Shown here: piece by piece, positions 7,190-15,161 of the stretch | Numbering within the stretch: the stretch's first letter is position 1 | How the letters are laid out: each line of letters starts with the position of its first letter | Source of the DNA: Elusimicrobiales bacterium | GTDB lineage: Bacteria > Elusimicrobiota > Elusimicrobia > Elusimicrobiales > UBA9959 | Reading direction: 5' to 3' | Assembly (NCBI GenBank): GCA_031082205.1 | Contig: JAVHLJ010000019.1 | Coordinates: forward strand, 1 to 45,714 | DNA: 45,714 nt | Program-made: the position numbers and the translations under genes | Notes under the pieces: model-generated | What the model was told of the DNA's origin: nothing | What the model saw: the letters and a program-made list of their open reading frames with translations, nothing else | Databases searched by the model: none

Positions 7190-8058
7190 TAAAATTTACA
7201 CCGATGAAAGAAGCCGAGGCTATAATAAGGCTCGCTCTCAAAGAGGATATAGGTACGGGCGACCTGACCACGCTCGCCTTCGCCCCCGCGAAGGGCGTCT
7301 TCGAGGGCTATATGGTCGCCAAACAGGCCGGGACTTTCTGCGGCGCGCCGGTGGCCGAGAGGGTTTTCAGGATCGTCGACCCCCGCTGCCGCGTGACCAG
7401 GCTGGTCCGCGAGGGCGGCAGGGTAAAACCGGGCGACCGGCTCATGAAGATACGCGGCGGCCGGGCCATACTGACGGCCGAGCGCACCGCCCTCAATTTC
7501 CTCCAGCACATGTCCGGCATCGCCACCGCGGCTTCCGTTTACGCCGCCGCGCTGGGCCGCGGCCGGACCAGGATATACGACACCCGCAAGACGCAGCCCG
7601 GACTGCGCGCTCTGGCCAAGTACGCCGTCCGCCGCGGAGGCGGCCGCAATCACCGCCGCGGCCTCTGGGACGCCTACCTCATAAAGGATAACCATATCGC
7701 GATGCTGGGCCCCGGCGCCGCGGAGAAACTGGCCGCGCTGATGAAGCGCATACGCGCGCGCCGACCCGGCGTGCCGGTGGAGATAGAGGCCCAGACGCGC
7801 GAACAGGCCCTGGCCTTCGCCGCCCTGAAGCCGGACATACTCATGCTGGATAATATGCCGCGGCCGCTGATGCGGCGGCTCATCCCCGAACTGCGCCGCC
7901 TGGCGCCGAAGATGGAGATAGAACTTTCGGGCGGGATAAAGTTAAAGGACCTGCGCGGCCTGGCCGGCCTGGGCGCGGACAGGATATCGTCGGGCGCCAT
8001 AACGGCGGCGGCCGGCACGCTGGACATCTCTTTCCAGGTAAGCGAGGTTAAAAAATGA
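7186..8058 (+). CDS. nadC: Nicotinate-nucleotide pyrophosphorylase (quinolinate phosphoribosyltransferase)
   Basis: NadC converts quinolinate and PRPP to nicotinate mononucleotide and CO2 in de novo NAD synthesis. About 290 residues, usual length. Visible: KEDIGTGDLT at the N-terminus, RTALNFLQHMSGIAT, and the PRPP/quinolinate site DTRKTQPGLRALAKYAV followed by GGGRNHR and LIKDNH. The start at 7186 overlaps the uvrB stop (ATGA, translational coupling). A second start at 7204 sits 8 nt after an extended -10 (7187-7195) and could be used from that promoter. 15 of its 20 Ile codons are ATA, notable in such GC-rich DNA. Confidence 0.96.
   Translation: MIKFTPMKEAEAIIRLALKEDIGTGDLTTLAFAPAKGVFEGYMVAKQAGTFCGAPVAERVFRIVDPRCRVTRLVREGGRVKPGDRLMKIRGGRAILTAERTALNFLQHMSGIATAASVYAAALGRGRTRIYDTRKTQPGLRALAKYAVRRGGGRNHRRGLWDAYLIKDNHIAMLGPGAAEKLAALMKRIRARRPGVPVEIEAQTREQALAFAALKPDILMLDNMPRPLMRRLIPELRRLAPKMEIELSGGIKLKDLRGLAGLGADRISSGAITAAAGTLDISFQVSEVKK
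7187..7195 (+). promoter_or_regulatory. Possible internal extended -10 promoter at the uvrB-nadC junction
   Basis: TGA-TAAAAT (hexamer 7190-7195) overlaps the uvrB stop codon and the first nadC codons and lies 8 nt before the in-frame ATG at 7204. It may give a short-leader or leaderless nadC transcript. It could be chance. Confidence 0.4.
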
Positions 8059-8663
8059 AGACTTTCGGCCATGTGATCTGCGGCAATGTTCCCGGCGCCA
8101 GCAAGGTGCTGTGCCTGGACGAGGCGGTCTCCACCCAGGAGGTCGCGCGCGAGCTGGCGCTGGAGGGCAATAACGAACGGACCGTCGTCATAGCCGCTTC
8201 TCAGACCGGGGGCAAGGGCCGCCTCGGGCGCAAATGGGAATCGGCAGCCGGCGGGCTTTACCTGACCGTCATACTAAGGCCGCGCGTCAGCGTCCGCTTC
8301 CTGGGCAATCTCAGCCTGATGGCCGGCTCCGTGATAGCGGAGACGCTCAAGGAGGATTACGGCGTCGTCACCCGGGTCAAGGCGCCCAACGACGTCTACG
8401 CCCTGCATCCGCGAAAAAAGAAGTTCTTCAAGATCTCCGGCGTACTCACCGAGTCGGCCTCCGTCAATCAGAACCCGGACTGGGTACTGCTGGGCATGGG
8501 CATAAACCTCAATAACGCCATCCCGAAGGAACTGAACGAAGCGGTCTCGCTCTCGGCCATACTCGGCCGCCCGGCCGACCGCGACGAGTTCCTCGGGAAG
8601 CTCTTCACCCGTTTCTGGAAGGCCTACTCGGCCTGGCAGTATTCTTCCGAGACGAACAGCTGA
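8055..8663 (+). CDS. birA: Biotin-[acetyl-CoA carboxylase] ligase (no DNA-binding domain)
   Basis: Biotin protein ligase, which activates biotin as biotinyl-AMP and attaches it to the lysine of biotin carboxyl carrier proteins. 202 residues. The family signature is ASQTGGKGRLGRKWES (GRGRxGRxW type), followed by KAPNDVY (KWPNDV in most, with the catalytic lysine) and LLGMGINLNN. The N-terminal winged-helix repressor domain of E. coli BirA is absent and the C-terminal SH3-like domain appears missing or very short, so it is a minimal enzyme not expected to repress biotin genes. It overlaps nadC by 4 bp (ATGA) and is followed after 1 bp by queG. Confidence 0.9.
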   Translation: MKTFGHVICGNVPGASKVLCLDEAVSTQEVARELALEGNNERTVVIAASQTGGKGRLGRKWESAAGGLYLTVILRPRVSVRFLGNLSLMAGSVIAETLKEDYGVVTRVKAPNDVYALHPRKKKFFKISGVLTESASVNQNPDWVLLGMGINLNNAIPKELNEAVSLSAILGRPADRDEFLGKLFTRFWKAYSAWQYSSETNS

Positions 8664-8664
8664 G

Positions 8665-9543
8665 ATGGACGCTGCGGATTCCGCGGCCCTGAAAAGACTG
8701 GCGCTGGAAGCCGGCGCGGCGGCCTGCGCCGTCGCGCCCGCCGGCCCGCTGGCGGCTCTGCCGGATTTCCGCGCCGCGCTGGCGGCCCAGGCTAAACCCG
8801 CTCCCGCCTGGCTGCTCCGCGAACCTGAGCGCCGCGCCGACATGAGGGCCTGGGACCCGTCCGCCCGCTCGGTACTGGTCTGCCTTTTTCCTTACTGGAA
8901 CTCCGCCCTCGAAAAGGAATTCGACGGCCTGCAGCCGGCCGATCCGGAGGCCCGCCTCCGAGACACGGGCCGCCGGAAGATCAACGCCCCGCTGCTGGAG
9001 CGGCTCCGCGCGGCCGGCGTAAAGCCGAAGGTTTCCCGCTACGCGCTCTCGCGCGATTACCACTCCGTCATAAGGGAGTCGCTCGAGGCCGCGCTCGACG
9101 GCGCCGCCCGCGTTTTTCCGGGGCTGGGGGGAAAGGTCTTCTGCGACACTTCCCGGGTCATGGAGAAGCCGCTGGCCGCCGCCGCCGGCCTGGGGTGGCG
9201 GGGCCGCAATACGCTGCTGCTCAATTCCCGGCTGGGCAGCTGGTTCTTCATCGGGGGCTTTACGCTCAATATGGATTTCCCGGCCGACGCCAGGCCGGAA
9301 TACACCGGCTGCGGCTCCTGCCGCGAGTGCGAGAAGGCCTGCCCGTCGGGCGCCCTGTCGGGCGGGCGGCTGGAGATATCGCGATGCCTGTCCTGGCATA
9401 ATACGATGGAGACCGCCGGCGGGCCTTTCGACGGCGAAGGCTCCGGCTGGGCCTACGGCTGCGACGAATGCCAAAAAAAATGCCCCTTCAACGAAGGGGC
9501 ATCGGGAACGGTCCCGGAATTCCTGAGGCCGCTCAGGTCTTAG
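8665..9543 (+). CDS. queG: Epoxyqueuosine reductase
   Basis: QueG, the cobalamin and Fe-S enzyme that reduces epoxyqueuosine to queuosine in tRNA anticodons. 292 residues, shorter than E. coli QueG (379), because the C-terminal HEAT-like part is missing. Seen: SRDYHSVIRE with the catalytic-type Asp, and two ferredoxin-like clusters, CGSCRECEKACPSGAL (about 213-228) and GCDECQKKCPFNEG near the C-terminus. The codons for QKKCPFNEGA contain eight consecutive A (9473-9480) and a perfect hairpin that reads as a terminator on the other strand. The last 11 bp overlap the convergent receiver gene. Last gene of the uvrB-nadC-birA-queG run. Confidence 0.92.
   Translation: MDAADSAALKRLALEAGAAACAVAPAGPLAALPDFRAALAAQAKPAPAWLLREPERRADMRAWDPSARSVLVCLFPYWNSALEKEFDGLQPADPEARLRDTGRRKINAPLLERLRAAGVKPKVSRYALSRDYHSVIRESLEAALDGAARVFPGLGGKVFCDTSRVMEKPLAAAAGLGWRGRNTLLLNSRLGSWFFIGGFTLNMDFPADARPEYTGCGSCRECEKACPSGALSGGRLEISRCLSWHNTMETAGGPFDGEGSGWAYGCDECQKKCPFNEGASGTVPEFLRPLRS
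9473..9502 (-). terminator. Intrinsic terminator of the receiver gene, inside queG
   Basis: On the minus strand a 10-bp GC-rich stem (9480-9489 with 9493-9502, loop 9490-9492) is followed at once by eight T (9480-9473). This is a textbook Rho-independent terminator about 30 bp beyond the receiver gene's stop codon, lying within queG codons. Confidence 0.9.
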
Positions 9544-9901
9544 GCGTCAGCGCGGTCTTGACCGCTTCCATGAAATCGTCGGTGTTGAACGGCTTGGTCA
9601 TGAAGGCGGCGACCTGGGTGAAGCGCTGGAACATGGTGCGCGAGGGCTCGAGCGCCGAGAGCACTATTATCGGTATGTTCTGGGTTTCGGCGTCCTCGGT
9701 GATCTGGTTGGTGAGGGAATAGCCGTCGATCCCGGGCAGCATGACGTCGAGGATGAGCAGCTCGGGCTTGAAGCTCTTGAGCGTGTCCATCACGTCGCGG
9801 CCGTTGTCGCAGACCTTGACCTCGTGGCCGAGCGACTCCAGCGTGTACTGCACCAGGCTGGATATTTCGGGATCGTCGTCAACCGCCAGTATCTTTGCCA
9901 T
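9533..9901 (-). CDS. Stand-alone response-regulator receiver (CheY-like)
   Basis: A single receiver domain of 122 residues with no output domain. Seen: the acidic pocket VDDD (about residues 7-10), the phosphoacceptor Asp in LLILDVMLPG (about 53), the switch Ser in VLSALE and the conserved Lys in MTKPF. Such proteins pass a phosphoryl signal by protein contact, as CheY and Spo0F do. No histidine kinase is nearby, so the partner is unknown. It has a good own promoter (TTGACC-17-TTAAAC) and an SD-like GGAGGG 5 nt before the ATG, and ends in a strong terminator inside queG. Confidence 0.92.
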   Translation of the reverse strand: MAKILAVDDDPEISSLVQYTLESLGHEVKVCDNGRDVMDTLKSFKPELLILDVMLPGIDGYSLTNQITEDAETQNIPIIVLSALEPSRTMFQRFTQVAAFMTKPFNTDDFMEAVKTALTPKT

Positions 9902-9928
9902 AACCCTCCACTACTTTACCGGGAAAAA

Positions 9929-9957
9929 GTTTAACACATAGGGGACGAACGGGTCAA
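9929..9957 (-). promoter_or_regulatory. Promoter of the receiver gene
   Basis: Minus strand TTGACC (9952-9957), 17-bp spacer, TTAAAC (9929-9934). Expected +1 near 9922, giving a leader of about 20 nt that holds the Shine-Dalgarno sequence. It starts 2 bp after the upstream gene's stop codon. Confidence 0.75.
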
Positions 9958-9959
9958 AT

Positions 9960-11156
9960 TCAGTAAAGCAGCCATTTCCCGCGCTTCTTTTCGAAGGCGG
10001 CCCTTTCCCGGTTATAAGCCTTGATCACGGAGCCGGCGGAACGCCCTTTCTCCAGCGCAGAACCAAGCAGGCCGCTGCCGGTCATCTTGCGAAGTTCCGC
10101 CGGCTTGTAGACGAAGTCGCCCGGGTGGTTCTTTTTAAGGAGCGAGGCGGCGTAGACGAAGATCTCCAGCGGCCTTATGTCCCGCTTCTGTTTTATCAGC
10201 ACCTCTACCCCGCCGCACTCCCTGCCGGCGTGCACGTCGGAGTCCGGGGTCTTGCGCGCGGGGCGGAACTCCACCCCGGCCATCCCGATATCGTTCAGGT
10301 CCGCCGCCAGCCTGTCGCCGTCCAGCCAGGGCGCGCCGAACCAGGTGAACGGGGACTCCGTGCCGCGTCCCACGGAGAGGTTGGTGGCCTCGAAACAGCC
10401 GATCCCCGGGTAAAGAACCTCCGCCTCTACGCTCCTGATATTCGGGGAGGGGTTGGTCCAGATTAGGCCGGTCTCGTCGAAGAACATGTCCCGGGTCCAG
10501 TCGCTCATGCGCACGACCGTGAGCGGCAGGTCCAGTTTCATCCTGTCCTTGTGGAAGAAAGCCATCTCTCCGGGAGTGAAGCCGTGGCGCGTGGGGACCG
10601 GGAAATAGGCGGTGAAGGCCTTTATATCCGGTTCCAGCAGCGGGCCTTCGGTGACGTGGCCCCCTATCGGGTTCGGCCGGTCGAGCACGATGAAGTCCAG
10701 GCCGCCCTTCGCCGCCTCCTCCATCGCGTAGCCCATGGTGGTCAGGTAGGTGTAGAACCGCGCGCCCACGTCCTGTATGTCGAAGACGAGGACGTCCAGC
10801 CCGGCCAGCTGCTCCGGCGAAGGGCGCATGTTCCTGCCGTAGAGGCTGTAGATGGGCGCGCCGGTGACCGCGTCGGAGGAATGGGCGATGTGCGCGCCGT
10901 GGCCCTCGGTCCCGCGGAAGCCGTGCTCCGGGGCGAAGATAGCCTCCAGTTTAACTCCGGCCTCGTGCATAAGGTCGGCCGCGTGGCGGCCCTGAAGGTT
11001 AACGGCGGTGTGATTGGTGATGAGACCTACCCGCCTGTTCTGCAGCGCCTTGAAGCCGTCCCGCTCCAGCACGTCGAGGCCGCTGAGCGTCATGCGGGCG
11101 GCCGAGGCGGGGCCCGCCAGGACGGCGAAAAGGGCCATCAGGAAAGCGGCCCTCAT
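9960..11156 (-). CDS. Secreted NamZ-type exo-beta-N-acetylmuramidase (DUF1343)
   Basis: 398 residues with an N-terminal signal peptide (MRAAFLMALFAVLAGPASA). The body matches the DUF1343 family, whose characterised members (NamZ) release terminal N-acetylmuramic acid from peptidoglycan fragments. Characteristic stretches: IFAPEHGFRG, VLVFDIQDVGARFYTY, LDRPNPIGG and PTRHGFTPGEMAF. It overlaps the upstream mltA by 4 bp (ATGA at 11153-11156), so the pair would be co-translated: MltA cuts glycan strands and NamZ trims the products, a coherent periplasmic peptidoglycan-recycling unit. Enzyme identity is inferred from the family. Confidence 0.88.
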   Translation of the reverse strand: MRAAFLMALFAVLAGPASAARMTLSGLDVLERDGFKALQNRRVGLITNHTAVNLQGRHAADLMHEAGVKLEAIFAPEHGFRGTEGHGAHIAHSSDAVTGAPIYSLYGRNMRPSPEQLAGLDVLVFDIQDVGARFYTYLTTMGYAMEEAAKGGLDFIVLDRPNPIGGHVTEGPLLEPDIKAFTAYFPVPTRHGFTPGEMAFFHKDRMKLDLPLTVVRMSDWTRDMFFDETGLIWTNPSPNIRSVEAEVLYPGIGCFEATNLSVGRGTESPFTWFGAPWLDGDRLAADLNDIGMAGVEFRPARKTPDSDVHAGRECGGVEVLIKQKRDIRPLEIFVYAASLLKKNHPGDFVYKPAELRKMTGSGLLGSALEKGRSAGSVIKAYNRERAAFEKKRGKWLLY

Positions 11157-12430
11157 ATCTTCTCCTTCAGTACCAGCAGGTGGATGGTGCCGGTGTCCCA
11201 GAGCTTGAACGCGAAACTCCGCGCCTTCTTGCCGTTCCCGGCGAAGAAGTCTATCCGCCCCGGGCCCTTGATGGCGCCGCCGGTGTCCTGGCAGAAGACG
11301 AAGCGGGCGTCCTCTTTTTTGCCCTTCATCTCGCCGTCGTCCGTAACGTCGGGGACCGTGGCGCGCATGAAGGCCAGCGCGCCCATCGGCACGAGGTTGT
11401 TGTCGACCGCCACGGAGCGCCAGCCGACCAGCGGCAGCCCGTAGGTGCCGTCGGGGCCTTCTTCGGGGTCGGTTATCTCCTGCAGGCGGAAGAAGGTGTA
11501 GCGGCGGTTGGCCGTCATTATCGCGCGCTCCTTCTCAGGGTTCTTTTCTATGTATTCCTTCCCTTTCTCGTGGCTGAGGCCCTCGCGGGTCATCGCGCCG
11601 GATTCCACCAGCGCCGTCAGCCAGCCCTTGAACTTGAGGCTGTTGGTGGCGGCGAAAAGGGCCTTTATCTCCTTGCCGTCCGGGTAGCGCAGGCGGCCGG
11701 ACCCCTCTATGTGCAGGTCCATGATATCGGCGCGGTTGGTGAACCAGGCCAGTTCCAGCCCCTTGCCGTCCAGCGCGCCGCGGAAATCTATGGCGTCCCG
11801 GTCAAGGTAGGGCACCAGCCTGTCGCCCTTGAGCATGCCGGTCAGTCTCTCTCCCCTGAACTTCTCGTTGAACTCCTCCAGGTTGAGGCTGATCATGTCC
11901 GGCGGCTTGGCGTATATCGGGTACTTGTATTCGCCGGTCTTTACGGGGCTCGCTTCCAGCGTGGGCTCGTAGTAGGAGCTGAAGACCACCGTGCCGGTCG
12001 AGTCGCGGCCGGTCATCTGGTAGACGTCGAAGCGCTCCTTCACGAGGGCTTCCAGTTCCCCGGGGGTTTTCGCCAGGTCCAGCAGTTTAAGGAACTCCGC
12101 CGAGGAAGCTTCCAGTTCACGCTTGCCGACCTTGCGGCCGTCGAAATCGTAGGCTATGGCCGAGGAACTGAGGTTTTGCGCGTATTTCAGGTTGAGCTCC
12201 GCCGCCTTGCGCAGGCCTTTCATGGAGTCGGCGTCCGCGAAAGAGGGGTAGTTCTCCGGGGCGACCTTCATTATCGCCTTTACCTCCGGCGGCTTTGCCG
12301 GGACTTCCGGGCAGGGCGGGCAGGCCGGGCAGGGGGGGCAGCCGGGCGGCACTTCGGCCGAGCGCCTGGGGGCGGTGGAGCAGCCCGAGGTCAGTACGGC
12401 GAAGGCGAGGGCGATAAGCGTCTTTTTCAT
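11153..12430 (-). CDS. mltA: Membrane-bound lytic transglycosylase A (lipoprotein)
   Basis: MltA cleaves the MurNAc-GlcNAc bond of peptidoglycan to give 1,6-anhydro ends. 425 residues from ATG 12430; a longer frame upstream lacks a signal sequence and is rejected. The N-terminus is a lipoprotein signal with lipobox LTSGC, so it should be anchored by lipid. Then comes a Cys/Pro tether (PPGCPPCPACPPCPEVP), the MltA barrel domain (FSSYYEPTLEAS, YPIYAKPPDM) and a C-terminal 3D domain with its Asp residues (WRSVAVDNNLVPMGALAF, CQDTGGAIKGPGRIDFFAG). An SD-like GGGAGACAC precedes the start. The four Cys of the tether are unusual. Confidence 0.92.
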   Translation of the reverse strand: MKKTLIALAFAVLTSGCSTAPRRSAEVPPGCPPCPACPPCPEVPAKPPEVKAIMKVAPENYPSFADADSMKGLRKAAELNLKYAQNLSSSAIAYDFDGRKVGKRELEASSAEFLKLLDLAKTPGELEALVKERFDVYQMTGRDSTGTVVFSSYYEPTLEASPVKTGEYKYPIYAKPPDMISLNLEEFNEKFRGERLTGMLKGDRLVPYLDRDAIDFRGALDGKGLELAWFTNRADIMDLHIEGSGRLRYPDGKEIKALFAATNSLKFKGWLTALVESGAMTREGLSHEKGKEYIEKNPEKERAIMTANRRYTFFRLQEITDPEEGPDGTYGLPLVGWRSVAVDNNLVPMGALAFMRATVPDVTDDGEMKGKKEDARFVFCQDTGGAIKGPGRIDFFAGNGKKARSFAFKLWDTGTIHLLVLKEKI

Positions 12431-12534
12431 TGAGGTGTCTCCCTGTGTATGCAAAGTTAAACAGCCGGCGGAACGGGGCCGGTCCCTCCGTCGCCGGGGC
12501 CGCGGCCGTTCCCAATTATCCCAAAAACCGTCTG

Positions 12535-12563
12535 TTGACACAAGCGGTCATATCTAATACACT
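12535..12563 (+). promoter_or_regulatory. Promoter of the FecR-domain gene
   Basis: Consensus TTGACA (12535-12540), 17-bp spacer, TACACT (12558-12563). The -10 ends 7 nt before the ATG at 12571, so the expected +1 is at the start codon. The intervening TCCCCCT contains no Shine-Dalgarno sequence. Confidence 0.75.
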
Positions 12564-12570
12564 TCCCCCT

Positions 12571-14385
12571 ATGAGGAAACACATATTCGCGGTATGTTTT
12601 ATTCTGGCGGTGCCGGCCCTGGCGTCCGCCCAGGAGGCCAGCATCTTCAGCCTCGCCGGCTCCGTGGAAGTTAAGGCCGACAGGGACGCGGAATGGGTCT
12701 CCGCCGGGAAGAACATGGAGATAAGGGAAGGCGGTGCGGTGCGCACCGGCGCGGACGGGGCCGCCGTGGTGCTGATGCCCAACAAGTCCAGGATCTGGAT
12801 CAGGGAGAACTCCGGCCTGGAGATAGAGCAGCGCAAGTCCATGGCCAGCCGACTCTCCCTTCTGTTCGGCAGGATGAAGGTGCGCGTGCCGCATCTTATG
12901 CGCAAGGAGCGCTTCGAGGTCCGCACGCCGGCCGCCGTCTGCGCGGTGCGCGGCACCGAGTTCACCGTGGACGCCACGCCCGAGGGCGCGATGGACATAA
13001 AGGTGCTCTACGGCGAGGTCAAGCTCAATTTCACCGTCCCGCCGGTCAAGGGCAAGTCCGAGATACACATCCCCCAGGGCCAGTTCCTCAGCCTGGCGGA
13101 GAAGGGCAAGCCCGCCCGGCAGGCGCTGCTGACCAAGGAGCAGGAGTATAAGGCGCTGGAGAACTGGAACCCGGGCCTGGACCCCAAGGAGCGGATGGCC
13201 GAGATCATAGAGAAGGAGAACTCCCGCGCCCAGATAAAGGAATTCGCCAAGGTCACCAGCGGCGCCGAGCAGCAGGTCAAGGCTTTCATCAACACGGCCA
13301 AGGAGAGCGACCTGGAGGCCGGCCGCACGCTCAACGACGCGCACGGCAACCTGGTGCGCGTGGAGCAGCGGCTGGTGCGGCCCGACCCGCGGACGCTGCA
13401 GTTCGTCAACATAGTGAAGCGCACCGCCTACAGCTACACGGACCGGCAGGACCTGGGCGGTTTCACCTATAACGGCGGCGGGGGGGCCAGGCTGGACCTG
13501 ATGCAGATGACGATGAGCTTCAACCAGAGCCTGCCGCAGCGCATAGAGGAATGGCCGTCCTTCTTCAGCGCCAATTCGGTGAAGCCCGACAAGGCCTCGT
13601 TCATTTCGGCCAACAGGACCTATGACGACGAGATCTTCTTCATAGCCGAAGGCTACCGCTACGATTCCGCCCGCGACGAGCTGATGAACAATTACATGGT
13701 GGTGGACCCGTCTCACGCCCTCGTCGCAAGGGACGACCCGGACGACAGAAAAGTGGTCGTGACCGGCATACTGGAGAACGACGTCTCCAACGGTATTACG
13801 GCGGCGTCGGGCCTCAACAAGATCGCCAGGCTGGAGTTCAATGACGGCGGCGCTGCCGACGGCACCCTCGTTTACGAGGGGACCCATGCCGGCGTCACGA
13901 TCAATGACTCCAACCCGACGAACGTGGTATGGGCGATGAAGATGGACTCCTCTTCCGATCCGGGGCTGGTCACATCCTACTCCCAGGACGGCGATCCTGT
14001 TCTCCGGCAGTATAAGGCCGACGCCTACCGCATAGGCAATGATTCGGCCAATGACGGCGTATGGGTCGCGGCCGAGAATTATGTGATAAGCAACGGCGGC
14101 GCGATACGGCGGTCCGAGGACTTCACCAGCTCCAGCTCGGACCCTTTCACGCTGCTGAAAGAGAACGCCGGCCAGACCATACTCTACGTGAAAAGCTCGG
14201 TCGCGGACTTCTCCGGCGGCGGCGGGCCCGTCTCGCTGAGCCGCCACGCGGACATCAGCGCTGACGACTATTTCTCCAGCACCAGGTACGCCAGCGGCAC
14301 CAATATAGACCTTGTGTTCATTCCCGACCTGGCGGTGGCCGCCATACAGCGCATGCTGCCGGCCATCACGGAACTGGGGAACTAA
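12571..14385 (+). CDS. Secreted FecR-domain protein, function unknown
   Basis: 604 residues. A signal peptide with likely cleavage after ASA (residue 20) is followed by a FecR domain at about 25-150 (AGSVEVKADRDAEW, GGAVRTGADGAAVVLMPN, IWIRENSGLEIE, RTPAAVCAVRGTEFTV). FecR domains are best known in iron-signalling anti-sigma regulators, but in secreted proteins without a membrane helix, as here, they often have structural or carbohydrate-binding roles. The remaining 450 residues have a charged helical stretch (about 195-270) and then a beta-rich part I do not recognise. It starts a three-gene set with two further secreted proteins (junction TAAATG at 14383). The upstream ATG at 12430 is rejected. 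Confidence 0.8.
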   Translation: MRKHIFAVCFILAVPALASAQEASIFSLAGSVEVKADRDAEWVSAGKNMEIREGGAVRTGADGAAVVLMPNKSRIWIRENSGLEIEQRKSMASRLSLLFGRMKVRVPHLMRKERFEVRTPAAVCAVRGTEFTVDATPEGAMDIKVLYGEVKLNFTVPPVKGKSEIHIPQGQFLSLAEKGKPARQALLTKEQEYKALENWNPGLDPKERMAEIIEKENSRAQIKEFAKVTSGAEQQVKAFINTAKESDLEAGRTLNDAHGNLVRVEQRLVRPDPRTLQFVNIVKRTAYSYTDRQDLGGFTYNGGGGARLDLMQMTMSFNQSLPQRIEEWPSFFSANSVKPDKASFISANRTYDDEIFFIAEGYRYDSARDELMNNYMVVDPSHALVARDDPDDRKVVVTGILENDVSNGITAASGLNKIARLEFNDGGAADGTLVYEGTHAGVTINDSNPTNVVWAMKMDSSSDPGLVTSYSQDGDPVLRQYKADAYRIGNDSANDGVWVAAENYVISNGGAIRRSEDFTSSSSDPFTLLKENAGQTILYVKSSVADFSGGGGPVSLSRHADISADDYFSSTRYASGTNIDLVFIPDLAVAAIQRMLPAITELGN

Positions 14386-15156
14386 ATGAAAAGGGGATTT
14401 GAGAACATGAAAAGCATTATCCTGACCACGCTGTGCCTGGGCCTGCTGGCCGGGCCGGCGCGCGCCGGCGTGGACTGGGAGTCCAAGGGCCTGCAGATAG
14501 CCGGCGAGATACTGGCCAACCCGGCCGCCTTCCTCTACGAGTTCCAGCAGGACCTGGAAGCCACCACCCCGCTGCCGCCCGGCAAGCGCTACGGCTTCCA
14601 GACCGGGCTCTGGGGCGGCGCTCTGCCCACCATAGGCGTGATGCCCAGCCTCTCGGGCAAGTTCCGGCTGCACGGCGAGGGCCGCATCGCCCCCGGCCTG
14701 CCGCAGCTGGACGTTATAGGCGGCTACTGGAACTCCCCGCTGGCCAGCAAGGCCGCGGATTCCTCGGACGACATCACCGACACCAAGTTCAACGGCCACT
14801 ACTACGGCTTCCTGCTGAGCTCCTCGGTCAGCCCGCGCGTGCGCACCTTCTGGGGCTTCAAGAAGTCGCAGCTCAAGGCCAAGATCACGCTGGCCGACAC
14901 CGCGGACATAAAGCTGCTGGGCGCTCCGGTGAACAGCATCGACACCGGCTTCGAGGACAGCTTCTTCGTCGTGGGCCTTGAGGCGCCGAAGGGACTCGAC
15001 AAGCTCTGGAGCATACAGCTCAACTACGGCATGGACACGCAGACCATCGCCTCCAAGGTGAGCTGGTACGGCAAGTACTTCGAGCTGGGCCTCAACATTT
15101 ACCCGGAGGGCGTCTTCGTGGTCCACCCGGTGTGGAACTTCCACCTTAATTTCTGA
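14386..15156 (+). CDS. Secreted hypothetical protein, possible small beta-barrel
   Basis: 256 residues with a signal peptide (MKSIILTTLCLGLLAGPARA). The start is either ATG 14386, immediately after the FecR gene's stop, or ATG 14407, which begins exactly at the signal peptide and has AAGGGG upstream; both are in frame. The mature part has alternating hydrophobic/polar strands with many Gly, Tyr and Trp and ends in an aromatic residue (WNFHLNF), as outer-membrane barrel proteins do. No named family recognised. It lies between the FecR-domain gene and a second barrel-like gene, suggesting an envelope complex. Confidence 0.75.
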   Translation: MKRGFENMKSIILTTLCLGLLAGPARAGVDWESKGLQIAGEILANPAAFLYEFQQDLEATTPLPPGKRYGFQTGLWGGALPTIGVMPSLSGKFRLHGEGRIAPGLPQLDVIGGYWNSPLASKAADSSDDITDTKFNGHYYGFLLSSSVSPRVRTFWGFKKSQLKAKITLADTADIKLLGAPVNSIDTGFEDSFFVVGLEAPKGLDKLWSIQLNYGMDTQTIASKVSWYGKYFELGLNIYPEGVFVVHPVWNFHLNF

Positions 15157-15161
15157 GGAAT

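Noticed and set aside
9473-9480. Possible frameshift in queG at the A8 run
   Set aside because: The reading frame is intact through the second Fe-S motif and the protein ends normally 20 codons later.
12457-15144. Minus-strand open frame of 895 codons across the FecR genes
   Set aside because: Val/Gly/Arg/His-rich shadow of GC-rich coding DNA. The plus strand has signal peptides, a FecR domain and correct junctions.
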